Shown one piece after another: positions 50,328 to 58,862 of a stretch of DNA of 64,000 bases. The first letter of the stretch is position 1, and each line of letters opens with the position of its first letter. Source of the DNA: Streptomyces bacillaris. GTDB lineage: Bacteria > Actinomycetota > Actinomycetes > Streptomycetales > Streptomycetaceae. The notes beneath the pieces were generated by a model. It saw nothing but the letters and a program-made list of their open reading frames with translations. It was not told the origin of the DNA and searched no databases. Where the stretch lies: positions 6,324,001-6,388,000 of the forward strand of contig NZ_CP029378.1 of the NCBI RefSeq assembly GCF_003268675.1, written 5' to 3'. The translations under genes were made by a program, and so were the position numbers.

Positions 50328-50923
50328 CACTCGATGCCCCTCTGGCCCTTCTGCCCCGCGTCCATCGGGTGCTTGACCTTCGACATGTCGGTCACCAGGT
50401 CGGCGGCCTCGATCAGCGCGTCCGGCGCGTTGCGGCCGGTGATCACCACATGCTGGGTGCCGGGCCGGTTCCGCATGACCTCGACGACCTCGTCGGTGTC
50501 GATCCAGCCCCAGTGCAGCGGATAGGCGAACTCGTCGAGCACGTACAGCTTGTACGTCTCCGCCGCCAGGTCCCGCTTGACCTGCTCCCACCCCTCGCGG
50601 GCCTTCTCCTCGTTGTCGAGCTGGCCGTCGCGCTGGACCCAGGACCAGCCCTCGCCCATCTTGTGCCAGTCGACGGTGCCGCCCTCACCGCTCGCGCCCA
50701 GCACCTTCAGCGCGTTCTCCTCGCCGACCTTCCACTTCGCCGACTTCACGAACTGGAACACCCCGATCGGCCACCCCTGGTTCCAGGCCCGCAGCGCGAG
50801 CCCGAAGGCGGCGGTCGACTTGCCCTTCCCGATGCCCGTGTGGACGAACAGGAGCGGGCGGTTGCGGCGCTGACGGGTGGTGAGCCCGTCGTCCGGCACC
50901 GATATCGGCTGTCCCTGCGGCAT
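50324..50923 (-). CDS. cobO: Cob(I)yrinic acid a,c-diamide adenosyltransferase
   Basis: CobO attaches the adenosyl group to the corrin cobalt. The 199-residue RecA-like protein has P-loop HTGIGKGKSTAAFG near residue 31 and the family segments GEGWSWVQRDGQLD and YVLDEFAYPLHWGWID. ATG 50923 overlaps the chelatase stop by one base (TAATG), and its own stop overlaps cobB. Confidence 0.95.
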   Translation of the reverse strand: MPQGQPISVPDDGLTTRQRRNRPLLFVHTGIGKGKSTAAFGLALRAWNQGWPIGVFQFVKSAKWKVGEENALKVLGASGEGGTVDWHKMGEGWSWVQRDGQLDNEEKAREGWEQVKRDLAAETYKLYVLDEFAYPLHWGWIDTDEVVEVMRNRPGTQHVVITGRNAPDALIEAADLVTDMSKVKHPMDAGQKGQRGIEW

Positions 50924-52974
50924 TAAGCGGCCCTCCCGGCTGCGGTGACGTCCTTGACGAGCCCGGCGATCGAGTCGGCCCGCAGCTCGTCCAGCGTGAC
51001 GGCGGTGCCTCCCAGCTCCCGGGCGAGTTCCCCGGCGAGACCGAGGCGTACGTACCCCGACTCGCAGTCCACGACGACCGAGGCCGTCCCCTCCGAGCGG
51101 TGCAGCCGCGCAGCCCGCCCGGCGAGCGCCACCGGCTCAGGACCGCCGGTCGCCCGCCCGTCCGTGACGACGACGAGCAGCGGCCGCCGCGACGGATCGC
51201 GCAGCCGCTCCACCCGCAGCACGTCATGGGCCTTCAGCAGCCCGGCGGCCAGCGGAGTGCGGCCCCCGGTCGGCAGCGACTCCAGCCGGGCGGCGGCCGC
51301 GTCCACGGACGAGGTCGGCGGCAGAGCCACCTCGGCCTCCTTGCCCCGGAAGGTGACCAGACCGACCTTGTCCCGCCGCTGGTAGGCGTCCAGCAGCAGC
51401 GAGAGCACGGCCCCCTTGACCGCGCTCATCCGCTGCCGGGCCGCCATCGACCCGGACGCGTCCACGACGAAGAGCACGAGGTTGCCCTCCCGCCCCTCCC
51501 GGGTGGCCTGCCGCAGATCGTCCCGGCGCACCACGAGCCCGCGCCCGCTGCGCCCGCGCGCGTGCTGGTGCGGGGCGGCGGCCTGCACGGTGGCGGCCAG
51601 GTGCAGCTTGGTCAGCGCTCCTTCGGGCCGCCGCGCGCCGGTCGTACGCCCGTGCTCGGTACGGGCCCGGGAGCGCCGCCCCGCAGCGCCCTCACCGAGC
51701 CCCGGCACGCTGAGCATCTTCGTACGGAACGGCTCGGCGGCGGCCACGGGCTGCTGCTCACCTCCGGCGGTCCGCCCGGGCGCGTCGGGCGAGCCCTCGG
51801 GGGCCGGGGACGGAGAGTCGCCCTCGGAGCCCTGCCCCTGCGGAGGCTGTGGAGGCGTACGGTCCTCCCCGTCGGCCTGCGGCGGCACGCCACCGCCCCC
51901 ACCGCCGTCGCCCCCGCCGTCCGGGCCGGGGTCGGGATCGTCGTCGCCGTCGCTGTTCTCCTGCGGGCCGGCCTCGTCCAGAGTCTGGTCGAGCTTGTCC
52001 TCGTCCAGGCCCGGCGCGTCGAACGGGTTGCGGCGCCGCCGGTGGGGGAGGGCCAGCAGGGCGGCCTGCCGTACGTCGTCGGCGGTGACCTCCTCGCGCC
52101 CGGCCCAGGCGGCGAGCGCGGTCGCGGTCCGGGCCATCACGATGTCGGCCCGCATCCCGTCGACCTCGAACGCGGCGCAGGTGGCGGCGATCTGCCGCAG
52201 CACGCCGTCACCGAGCACGACCCGGGAGAGCAGGGCCCGCGCACCCGCGATCCGCTCCCGCAGGGCGTTCTCCTCCTCGGCCCAGCGCGCGGCGAACCCC
52301 TCGGGATCGTCGTCGTACGCGAGCCGGCGCCGGACGACCTCCACCCGCTCGTCGGTGTCCCGGGACGCGGAGACCTCCACGGTCAGCCCGAACCGGTCCA
52401 GCAACTGCGGCCGAAGCTCGCCCTCTTCCGGGTTCATCGTCCCGACCAGCAGGAACCGTGCCGCATGCCGTACGGAGACGCCTTCGCGCTCGACGTACGA
52501 GGCACCCATGGCCGCCGCGTCCAGCAGTAGGTCCACCAGGTGGTCGTGGAGGAGGTTGACCTCGTCCACGTAAAGGATCCCGCGATGCGCGTCGGCCAGC
52601 AGACCCGGCTCGAACGCCTTCACGCCCTCCGAGAGCGCCCGCTCGATGTCCAGCGCCCCCACGAGCCGGTCCTCGGACGCGCCCACGGGCAGCTCCACGG
52701 TCCGCGCGGCCCGCGCCACCCCGGCCGCCTCCGCGTGCGGCCCGTCGGGACACGCCGGGTCGGGCGAGGCCGGGTCGCAGGAGAACCGGCACCCCGGTAC
52801 GACGGCGACCTCGGGCATCAGCGCGGCCAGCGCCCGCACGGCGGTGGACTTGGCGGTCCCCTTCTCACCCCGCACGAGCACCCCGCCGACGGCCGGACTG
52901 ACGGCGTTCAGCAACAGCCCGAGCCGCAGGTCGTCCTGCCCGACGATCGCGGTGAAGGGATAGGGCGTACTCAC
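50923..52974 (-). CDS. Putative cobaltochelatase AAA+/vWA subunit (BchI-BchD fusion type)
   Basis: A 683-residue chelatase subunit. The AAA+ module (residues ~1-330) has Walker A RGEKGTAKST and Walker B GILYVDEVNLLHD. A Pro/Asp/Gly-rich acidic linker follows (~335-420). A C-terminal von Willebrand A domain has the MIDAS motif DASGSMAARQR. It is like magnesium chelatase subunits D/I; in B12 operons this protein works with CobN to insert cobalt. CobN is not in the window. GTG 52974 overlaps the cobQ stop by 4 nt. Confidence 0.9.
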   Translation of the reverse strand: MSTPYPFTAIVGQDDLRLGLLLNAVSPAVGGVLVRGEKGTAKSTAVRALAALMPEVAVVPGCRFSCDPASPDPACPDGPHAEAAGVARAARTVELPVGASEDRLVGALDIERALSEGVKAFEPGLLADAHRGILYVDEVNLLHDHLVDLLLDAAAMGASYVEREGVSVRHAARFLLVGTMNPEEGELRPQLLDRFGLTVEVSASRDTDERVEVVRRRLAYDDDPEGFAARWAEEENALRERIAGARALLSRVVLGDGVLRQIAATCAAFEVDGMRADIVMARTATALAAWAGREEVTADDVRQAALLALPHRRRRNPFDAPGLDEDKLDQTLDEAGPQENSDGDDDPDPGPDGGGDGGGGGGVPPQADGEDRTPPQPPQGQGSEGDSPSPAPEGSPDAPGRTAGGEQQPVAAAEPFRTKMLSVPGLGEGAAGRRSRARTEHGRTTGARRPEGALTKLHLAATVQAAAPHQHARGRSGRGLVVRRDDLRQATREGREGNLVLFVVDASGSMAARQRMSAVKGAVLSLLLDAYQRRDKVGLVTFRGKEAEVALPPTSSVDAAAARLESLPTGGRTPLAAGLLKAHDVLRVERLRDPSRRPLLVVVTDGRATGGPEPVALAGRAARLHRSEGTASVVVDCESGYVRLGLAGELARELGGTAVTLDELRADSIAGLVKDVTAAGRAA

Positions 52975-54626
52975 AAGGCCTCCTCGTCGACATGCTGTTC
53001 AGCTTCCTGCTCGAGCCCGGCGGACCCGGCAAAATCAAGCCCCTCCGGCGATTGAGGAGCGGGGCCCGGGGCAGCGCCCCGGCTCTCCGACGCACCCGCA
53101 CCCACGTCACCCGGCACCGAAGGGGCCCCGGGCGGCACGAACGGCAACCCCGGCGGCGCACCCCCCTCGATCAACCGCCACAACGCATCCGTATCCGCGT
53201 GCTCCTCCACCAGATCCCCGAGCCGGTCCAGCTGCTCCTCCCGCAGCACCCCGAAACAGGTGTCCGGCGCCGGTACGAACCGCCGCCCGGCGGCCCGGGC
53301 CACCTCCTCCAGGAACCGCCGCCGGAACGCATCGCTCTCCAGCGACCCGTGCCAGTGCGTGCCCCACACCGACCCGACCCGGCAGCCGTCCAGGAACGGT
53401 TCCCCGCCCCGTACATCGGCCACCCCGTGGTGGATCTCGTACCCCTCCACCACCTCACCGAGCGCCGAACCCACCGGCCGCGCCAGCGTCTTGGCCCGGT
53501 CGAAGCGGATGCGTACGGGAAGGAGCCCCAGCCCGTCCACGACCCCCGCCCGCGACTCCACCTCGTCCTCGATGCGCTCACCGAGCACCTGGAACCCGCC
53601 GCAGATCCCCAGCACCGGACGCCCCTCGGCCGCCCGCCGCACCAGCGCCTCCGCGAGACCGCGCTCGCGCAGCCAGGCCAGCGCCTTCACCGTGCCGCGC
53701 GTGCCGGGCACGACGACCAGGTCCGCGTCGGCCAGCTCATCGGGCCTGTCCACGAACCGCACGACGACGCCCGGTTCGGCGGCCAGCGCGTCCACGTCCG
53801 TGAAGTTGGACATCAACGGCACCGCGCAGACCGCGACCCGCAGCACGTCCTCCCCGTGCGGCGGCGCCACGACCGACTCGCGCACCGCACCCCGCAGGGA
53901 GACCCGCAGACCGTCCTCCTCGTCGATGCCGAGCCCATGGGCGTACGGCAGCACCCCGTACGTACGCCGCCCGGTCAGCCCGTACAGCATGTCGAGCCCC
54001 GGCTCCAGCAGCGAGACGTCACCCCGGAACTTGTTCACCAGATACCCCGCGACCAGCGACTGGTCCTCCGGGCTCAGCAGGGCCGTGGTGCCGAAGAAGG
54101 AGGCGAAGACCCCGCCCCGGTCGATGTCCCCGACGACCAGCACGGGGAAGCGGGCGGCCCGCGCGATCCCCATGTTCACGATGTCGGTGCGCCGGAGGTT
54201 GATCTCGGCCGGTGACCCGGCGCCCTCGCAGATCACCGCGTCGTACGTGGACCGCAACTGCTCCAGGCAGTCCGTGACCGTCCCGAGCAGGGCTTCCTGA
54301 CGGCCCCCGTGATACCCCCTGGCGCTCATCTCACCGACGGGCTTCCCCATCAGCACGACCTGACTGGACCGGTCGCTGCCGGGCTTGAGCAGCACCGGGT
54401 TCATCAGGGCCGTCGGCTCCACCCGGGCGGCCTGGGCCTGCATGGCCTGGGCACGGCCGATCTCCGCGCCCTCGCGGGTGACGAAGGAGTTGAGGGACAT
54501 GTTCTGCGCCTTGAACGGCGCGACCTTCACGCCCCGGCGCACCAGCCAGCGGCAGATGCCCGCCGTGACGACGCTCTTGCCCGCGTCGGAGGTCGTCCCC
54601 GCGACCAGCAGCCCGCCGCCGCTCAT
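52971..54626 (-). CDS. cobQ: Cobyric acid synthase, with repeat-derived C-terminal extension
   Basis: CobQ amidates the b, d, e and g carboxyls of adenosylcobyrinic a,c-diamide. The 551-residue protein has GTTSDAGKSVVTAG, FKAQNMSLNSFVTREGAEIGRAQ, and a glutaminase Cys in PVLGICGGFQVLGE with His in YEIHHG. The family core ends around residue 490 (LIEGG). The last ~60 residues (Pro/Gly/Ala-rich, then EGLDFAGSAGLEQEAEQ) are an extension, part of which is encoded by a Streptomyces-type palindromic repeat at 53027-53082. ATG 54626. Confidence 0.93.
   Translation of the reverse strand: MSGGGLLVAGTTSDAGKSVVTAGICRWLVRRGVKVAPFKAQNMSLNSFVTREGAEIGRAQAMQAQAARVEPTALMNPVLLKPGSDRSSQVVLMGKPVGEMSARGYHGGRQEALLGTVTDCLEQLRSTYDAVICEGAGSPAEINLRRTDIVNMGIARAARFPVLVVGDIDRGGVFASFFGTTALLSPEDQSLVAGYLVNKFRGDVSLLEPGLDMLYGLTGRRTYGVLPYAHGLGIDEEDGLRVSLRGAVRESVVAPPHGEDVLRVAVCAVPLMSNFTDVDALAAEPGVVVRFVDRPDELADADLVVVPGTRGTVKALAWLRERGLAEALVRRAAEGRPVLGICGGFQVLGERIEDEVESRAGVVDGLGLLPVRIRFDRAKTLARPVGSALGEVVEGYEIHHGVADVRGGEPFLDGCRVGSVWGTHWHGSLESDAFRRRFLEEVARAAGRRFVPAPDTCFGVLREEQLDRLGDLVEEHADTDALWRLIEGGAPPGLPFVPPGAPSVPGDVGAGASESRGAAPGPAPQSPEGLDFAGSAGLEQEAEQHVDEEAL
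53027..53082. repeat. Streptomyces-type interspersed palindromic repeat within the cobQ 3' end
   Basis: The element CAAAATCAAGCCCCTCCGGC...GATTGAGGAGCGGGGC followed by CCGGGGC-AGC-GCCCCGG (53066-53082) is the two-hairpin arrangement I know as a high-copy intergenic repeat in many Streptomyces genomes. Here it is read through in frame by cobQ and encodes part of its C-terminal tail. Confidence 0.7.
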
Positions 54627-54684
54627 GCCCGCCTCCGTTCCCGTACCGCACCGCTCGATGCCGTACCGCTCGCGCCCACGCCTG

Positions 54685-55713
54685 TCATGCCCGCCCCCGC
54701 TTCCGTGCCGCGACGAGGTGCCCGGCCACCAACCGTCCCGCCACGCACACCCCCAGGGCCAGCGCGCTCACCCGTCGCGAGAGCCGTACGGCCCGCTCGA
54801 TGTCGCTGCCCCGGACCTCCCGCCCGGACGCCCCGTTCAGTACCGGCCGGTGCTCCACGCGCCCCGCGTACGCGAGCGTGCCGCCGAGCCGTACGCCGAG
54901 CGCCCCCGCGAACGCCGCCTCCACCGGGCCCGCGTTCGGGCTCGGGTGCCGGTGCGCGTCCGCCTTCCAGGCGCGTACCGCCTCCGCGGGCCGCCCGCCG
55001 GCCACCACGGCCAGCGCGGCGGTCAGCCGGGCGCCCGGCCAGCCCACCATGTCGTCCAGGCGGGCCGAGGCCCAGCCGTAGCGGCGGTAGCGGGGCGACT
55101 TGTGGCCGACCATCGCGTCCAGCGTGTTCGCGGCCCGGAAGCCGACGAGCCCCGGGACTCCGCCGATCGCGCCCCACACCAGCGCGCCGACGACGGCGTC
55201 CGAGGTGTTCTCCGCGACCGACTCCACCACCGCGCGGGCGATCCCCGGCCCGTCCAGGGCCTGCGGATCGCGCCCGCACAGATGCGGCAGCCGCTCCCGG
55301 GCCACCTCCAGGTCCCCGGCGGCCAGCGCGCCCCCGATGGCGCGGGCCTCCCGGCCCAGCGACGTACCGCCGACGACCGACCAGGTGGTGGCGGCGGTCA
55401 GCGCGACGGCGAGCGCGGGGCGCCCCCGTACGGCACGGGCGGTCAGCGCGGCGGCCCCCACGGCGCCTCCGGCGCAGACGAGGGTGTGCAGCGCGCCCCG
55501 GCCCCGGTCGTCCCGCCACAGCAGCGACTCCACGCGCGCGGCCACCCGCCCGAAACCGGCGACGGGGTGCCCCCGGCGGGGGTCACCGAGCAGGGCGTCG
55601 GCGACGAGCCCGGCTGTGGCGCCGTACGCGAAGACGCGCCCGGCACGCAGAGGAGCGCGGTCGGCGCGTACGGGAAGGCGATCGGCGCGCAGGGGAGCGC
55701 GATCGGCACGCAC
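54685..55713 (-). CDS. cobD: Adenosylcobinamide-phosphate synthase (CbiB/CobD family)
   Basis: This membrane enzyme joins aminopropanol (phosphate) to adenosylcobyric acid. The 342-residue protein has LLGDPRRGHPVAGFGR, VESVAENTSDAVVGALVWGAIGGVPG, RAANTLDAMVGHKSPRYRRYGWASARLDD and HPSPNAGPVEAAFAGALGVRLGG, all conserved. The N-terminal ~24 residues are heptad-like repeats RADRAPL/RADRLPV encoded by 21-bp DNA repeats, so GTG 55713 is uncertain. A cobalamin riboswitch lies ~140 nt upstream. First gene of the B12 operon. Confidence 0.92.
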   Translation of the reverse strand: MRADRAPLRADRLPVRADRAPLRAGRVFAYGATAGLVADALLGDPRRGHPVAGFGRVAARVESLLWRDDRGRGALHTLVCAGGAVGAAALTARAVRGRPALAVALTAATTWSVVGGTSLGREARAIGGALAAGDLEVARERLPHLCGRDPQALDGPGIARAVVESVAENTSDAVVGALVWGAIGGVPGLVGFRAANTLDAMVGHKSPRYRRYGWASARLDDMVGWPGARLTAALAVVAGGRPAEAVRAWKADAHRHPSPNAGPVEAAFAGALGVRLGGTLAYAGRVEHRPVLNGASGREVRGSDIERAVRLSRRVSALALGVCVAGRLVAGHLVAARKRGRA

Positions 55714-55717
55714 GGGG
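55643..55717 (-). repeat. 21-bp tandem repeats encoding the CobD N-terminus
   Basis: Units 55643-55663, 55664-55684, 55685-55705 and a partial 55706-55717 share G(C/G)(A/G)CGCA(C/G)-type starts and GCG(A/G)TCG ends. Because 21 is divisible by three, they add seven-residue units (RADRAPL) without breaking the frame. Confidence 0.85.
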
Positions 55718-55849
55718 TCAGGCCGTCGTGGGGCGGGAGGTTCCGGCGTACGGGAACAGCGGCACGTACGGGAACAACGGCAACGGCGGCAGTTGCGGCG
55801 CTCGGCGGCCAGGCATGGCGTCAGGTCCTTAACTCAGGGTCCGCGCCCT
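55714..55849 (-). other. Leader between riboswitch and cobD start
   Basis: 136 nt containing repeats of CGTACGGGAACA-type sequence (near 55748-55785) and a short stem AGGGTCCGCGCCCT at 55837-55850. The latter lies just after the aptamer and may act in the riboswitch's expression platform. No gene seen. Confidence 0.4.
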
Positions 55850-56018
55850 GGTTCGACGTGTCCGGCGACGAGAGTCTCCTGGCTCCCGGATCCGCAGTTC
55901 CCCCGGCCTTCCAGCCCGCGTGCGGCGGGCCGTGACTCCGGTGTGGGGGAGTGCTCCCCGGTGACAGTGGCGGGACCGCGCCGGATTCGCACCGGCTTCC
56001 TCTCCTGTCGCCGTAATG
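55850..56018 (-). promoter_or_regulatory. Cobalamin (B12) riboswitch upstream of cobD
   Basis: Read on the minus strand the region shows the B12-aptamer landmarks: GAAGCCGGTGCGAATCCGGC, then GCGGTCCCGCCACTGT, and at the 3' side GAGCCAGGAGACTC followed by GTCG. These correspond to the conserved core and the B12 box GCCAGGAGAC region. It would shut off the cobD-cobQ-chelatase-cobO-cobB operon when adenosylcobalamin is abundant. Confidence 0.93.
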
Positions 56019-56026
56019 GCCCAGGC

Positions 56027-56056
56027 AGTCCACCACGCTGCGAGAACGGCCGTCAA
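56027..56056 (-). promoter_or_regulatory. Promoter of the riboswitch-cobD transcript
   Basis: On the minus strand TTGACG (56051-56056) and TGGACT (56027-56032) are separated by 18 bp. The predicted start, near 56020, is just ahead of the aptamer. Confidence 0.6.
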
Positions 56057-56111
56057 CTTGCTGTTGACCTGCGGAGGCCCGGTGTGCGCAGACGCACACG
56101 CGGACGCGCAG

Positions 56112-56143
56112 CGGGCCGGACACACGGTGGTGTGTCCGGCCCG
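56112..56143 (-). terminator. Terminator after the pit operon
   Basis: Perfect 14-bp arms CGGGCCGGACACAC (56112-56125) and GTGTGTCCGGCCCG (56130-56143) with loop GGTG, 20 nt beyond the stop of the small membrane protein gene at 56164. It isolates the pit genes from the cobD transcript. Confidence 0.85.
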
Positions 56144-56163
56144 ATGGAGTGGGTCGGCGCGGG

Positions 56164-56403
56164 TCAGGCGACGATCAGATAGATGCCGTACGCGACCGCC
56201 GCCACGCACGCCGCGAAGGCGGCGTACGCGCCGGTGCGCGCCAGCGCTGCCGTGCCGCCGGAGGCGGCGGGGGTGGTGCCGTCGGCCGGGGCCGAGAGCT
56301 TGGAGAGGGCGACGATGCCCAGGGTGAAGACGCCGACCAGTGCGACGGTGACGACGAGACTGACACCGAAGACGGAGGCGAGAGCTGCCCAGTCGATTTT
56401 CAT
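56164..56403 (-). CDS. Small membrane protein downstream of pit, 79 aa
   Basis: Two predicted membrane helices (VFGVSLVVTVALVGVFTLGIVAL and ALARTGAYAAFAACVAAVAYGIYLIV) are joined by an ~18-residue Thr/Ala/Gly loop. No catalytic motif. It starts 12 nt after pit and is followed by a terminator, so it is co-transcribed and may be an accessory subunit of the phosphate transporter; that is inference from context. Confidence 0.8.
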   Translation of the reverse strand: MKIDWAALASVFGVSLVVTVALVGVFTLGIVALSKLSAPADGTTPAASGGTAALARTGAYAAFAACVAAVAYGIYLIVA

Positions 56404-56415
56404 GCGGATCTGTCC

Positions 56416-57684
56416 TTACACCGTGGCCGCGGGGCGGGGCGTGTCGTCGGGCGCCGCGGACGGGGCCGGGATGGTGGTCGAGAGGTCGGGGACCGCACCG
56501 GCGGTGGGCGGCGGGGCGACCGCGGCCATGGCGGTGGTGACGACGCCCTGCGGCTCGTCCGCCGACGTGGCCTCGGTGTCGTTGACGTTGGTGTGGTCGA
56601 CCGGCTCGCGGCGCGAGGCCACCCAGATGGCGAAGGAGCCGCCGACGAGGATGACCGCGGTGGCGGCCACGCCCCACGGACCCTGCTTGGTGAGGAACTC
56701 GGCACCGGCACCGACCAGGGCGGCGGCAGGGAGCGTCAGACCCCAGGCGACGAACATCCGGGTGGCGGTGGACCAGCGGACCACGCCGCCCTTGCGGCCG
56801 AGGCCCGCGCCCATGACGGCGCCGGAGCAGGACTGCGTGGTGGAGAGCGAGAAGCCGAGGTGCGAGGAGGCCAGGATGACCGTGGCCGCGCTGGTCTGGG
56901 CGGCGAAGCCCTGCGGCGGCTGGAGGTCGGTCAGGCCCTTGCCCATGGTGCGGATGATGCGCCAGCCACCGAGGTAGGTGCCGAGCGCGATGGCGATGCC
57001 GGCCGAGACGATGACCCACATGGGCGGGTTGGAGCCGGGGGCCAGGACACCGCTGGTGACCAGCGCCAGCGTGATGATGCCCATCGTCTTCTGGGCGTCG
57101 TTGGTGCCGTGGGCGAGCGAGACGAGACCGGCGGAGGCGATCTGCCCGGCCCGGTAGCCCTTGGCGGTCGACTTCTGCTGGTTCGGGTCGGTGACGTTCC
57201 GGTTGATCCGGTACGTGAGCCGGGTGGCCAGCATCGCGGCGATACCGGCGACCAGGGGGGCCGCGATCGCGGGCAGCAGCACCTTGGTGACGACGGTGCC
57301 GCCATTGATCGAGGACCAGCCGGCCGACATCACGGCGGCACCGATCAGACCGCCGAACAGGGCGTGGGAGGAGCTGGACGGCAGGCCCAGCAGCCAGGTC
57401 AGGAGATTCCACAGGATGGCGCCGACGAGCGCCGCGAAGATGACCTCTGTTCTGATGCCGTCTTCGTTGACGATCCCGCCGGAGATCGTCTTGGCGACCT
57501 CCACCGACAGGAACGCGCCGATCAGGTTGAGAACGGCGGACATGGCCACCGCTGTCTTGGGCTTCATCGCGCCGGTCGAGATGGTGGTCGCCATCGCGTT
57601 GGCGGTGTCGTGGAAACCGTTCGTGAAATCGAACACGAGAGCTGTTACGACCACAATCGCAAGCAGCAGCGTGATGTGTTCCAT
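56416..57684 (-). CDS. pit: Low-affinity inorganic phosphate transporter (Pit family)
   Basis: A 422-residue PiT/PNaS transporter that imports metal-phosphate with protons. The duplicated PD001131-type signatures are DFTNGFHDTANAMATTISTGAM (~residue 19) and SLAHGTNDAQKTMGIITLAL (~residue 200), with LGLPSSSSHALFGGLIGAA and SSHLGFSLSTTQSCSGAVMG. About ten helices; the C-terminal ~70 residues are a Thr/Pro/Ala tail. A PHO box upstream suggests PhoP control, notable because Pit systems are usually seen as constitutive. Confidence 0.94.
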   Translation of the reverse strand: MEHITLLLAIVVVTALVFDFTNGFHDTANAMATTISTGAMKPKTAVAMSAVLNLIGAFLSVEVAKTISGGIVNEDGIRTEVIFAALVGAILWNLLTWLLGLPSSSSHALFGGLIGAAVMSAGWSSINGGTVVTKVLLPAIAAPLVAGIAAMLATRLTYRINRNVTDPNQQKSTAKGYRAGQIASAGLVSLAHGTNDAQKTMGIITLALVTSGVLAPGSNPPMWVIVSAGIAIALGTYLGGWRIIRTMGKGLTDLQPPQGFAAQTSAATVILASSHLGFSLSTTQSCSGAVMGAGLGRKGGVVRWSTATRMFVAWGLTLPAAALVGAGAEFLTKQGPWGVAATAVILVGGSFAIWVASRREPVDHTNVNDTEATSADEPQGVVTTAMAAVAPPPTAGAVPDLSTTIPAPSAAPDDTPRPAATV

Positions 57685-57731
57685 TTACCCAGGCAATCGT
57701 TCGACGTCAGTGGCTCGTGGACCGTAGGCAA

Positions 57732-57753
57732 CCTGGGTGAACGGAAGATGAAC
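57732..57753 (-). promoter_or_regulatory. PHO box upstream of pit
   Basis: On the minus strand two 11-nt direct repeats GTTCATC-TTCC and GTTCACC-CAGG fit the Streptomyces PHO box (GTTCACC-N4 repeated). The last base is 48 nt from the pit ATG. PhoP would bind here under phosphate limitation. Confidence 0.75.
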
Positions 57754-57890
57754 TGAGCGGGGCGCCGTGGTGTCTCCAACCGGAGTGCGCCGGTTCCGTT
57801 TGTGTGCGCGAGGGGCTGTGCGGGGCCCCTGGGGCACCGGCTGGGCTGCCCTTTACCCCTCGTTGGCGAAGACTTTGACGGACGGTCCCG

Positions 57891-57941
57891 GGCCCGGAAG
57901 AGATCCCCGTCACGTGGGGGATCACGTTCCGCTTCCGGGCC
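57891..57941 (+). other. Interrupted hairpin before the aldolase gene
   Basis: GGCCCGGAAG (57891-57900) pairs with CTTCCGGGCC (57932-57941), enclosing an inner stem ATCCCC/GGGGAT (57903-57908 with 57917-57922). It lies 20 nt upstream of the aldolase start and overlaps the expected promoter; it may be an operator or an upstream terminator. Confidence 0.45.
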
Positions 57942-57961
57942 GTCACCCCTACGCTCGCCCC

Positions 57962-58621
57962 ATGAGCGAGCAGCAGCCGGAATCCGTCGCCCGGGCCTGG
58001 CGGGAGGTGGTCGACACCGCCCGCCGCAGCGCCGCCGACGGGCTGGTCGTCGGCACCTCGGGCAATGTCTCCGCCCGGGTCGGGGACCTGGTCCTGGTGA
58101 CCCCCAGCGGGGTGCCCTACGACCGCCTCGGACCGGAGGACGCGGTCGGCGTCGGACTCGACGGCCGCCAGGTCCTCGGGAAGCTCCGGCCGACCAGCGA
58201 ACTCCCCCTCCACCTCACGGTCTACCGGGAGACCGACGCGGCTGCCGTGGTCCACACCCACGCCGTGCACGCCACCGCCGTCTCCACGCTCGTCACCGAG
58301 GTGCCGCTCGTGCACTACGCGGCTGCCATCCTCGGCGGCCCCGTCCGCACCGCCGCCTACGCCCGCTACGGCACCCCGGAGCTGGCCGACGCCATGCTCA
58401 CCGCCCTCCGCGGCCGCACCGGCTGCCTGCTCGCCAACCACGGCACCGTCACCCACGGCGCCACCCTCGACCAGGCCTACGAGCGCACCGCCCAGCTGGA
58501 GTGGCTCTGCCGCCTCTGGCTCACCGCGAACGCCGTACCGGGCCTGAGCCCGTCCCTGCTCAGCCGCGCCCAGCTCGACGAGGTGACGGAAGCGCTGAAG
58601 GGATACGGACAGCAGGGCTGA
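57962..58621 (+). CDS. Class II aldolase/adducin-family protein
   Basis: A 219-residue zinc aldolase of the fuculose/ribulose-phosphate aldolase group, cleaving sugar phosphates to dihydroxyacetone phosphate and an aldehyde, or an epimerase of the same fold. TSGNVSARVGD (substrate phosphate loop), catalytic Glu in TSELPLHLTVY, and zinc His in VVHTHAVHATAVS and LLANHGTVTHG are present. ATG 57962: TACGCT ends exactly 6 nt upstream, so the mRNA is probably leaderless. The physiological substrate is unknown. Confidence 0.9.
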   Translation: MSEQQPESVARAWREVVDTARRSAADGLVVGTSGNVSARVGDLVLVTPSGVPYDRLGPEDAVGVGLDGRQVLGKLRPTSELPLHLTVYRETDAAAVVHTHAVHATAVSTLVTEVPLVHYAAAILGGPVRTAAYARYGTPELADAMLTALRGRTGCLLANHGTVTHGATLDQAYERTAQLEWLCRLWLTANAVPGLSPSLLSRAQLDEVTEALKGYGQQG

Positions 58622-58862
58622 CGGCCCACCCCCTCCGTCGCTCCATGCTCCCGGCCCCCCGCGTCCCCTTGGCCCTCCGTGCCCCCTGGCCGCCTGGGTC
58701 CCCGGCCCCGCGCCCCTGGCTCTCCGGGCTCCAGGCCCCGCGCGCCCCTCGGCCGTCCGCGTCCGTGGCCGCCGCGGCCCCCGGCCGGCCGGGGGAGTGG
58801 GCGCCGCACCGGACGGCCCCCGCCCACTGGCACCGCGCCGCCCGCCCCACGACACTGAAGCG
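58622..58862 (+). other. Low-complexity C-rich intergenic region
   Basis: 241 nt of pyrimidine-rich, imperfectly repeated sequence (CCCCTGGCC/CCCCGGCCCC/GCGCCCC variants), with no gene. At its end CTGGCA (58827-58832) and GACACT (58851-58856), 18 bp apart, form a likely promoter for the next gene. Confidence 0.45.

Noticed and set aside
48996..52573. Several long plus-strand frames opposite the cob genes
   Set aside because: Composition is Arg/Pro/Ser/His-rich with no domain. The minus-strand genes have clear catalytic motifs and overlapping starts and stops.
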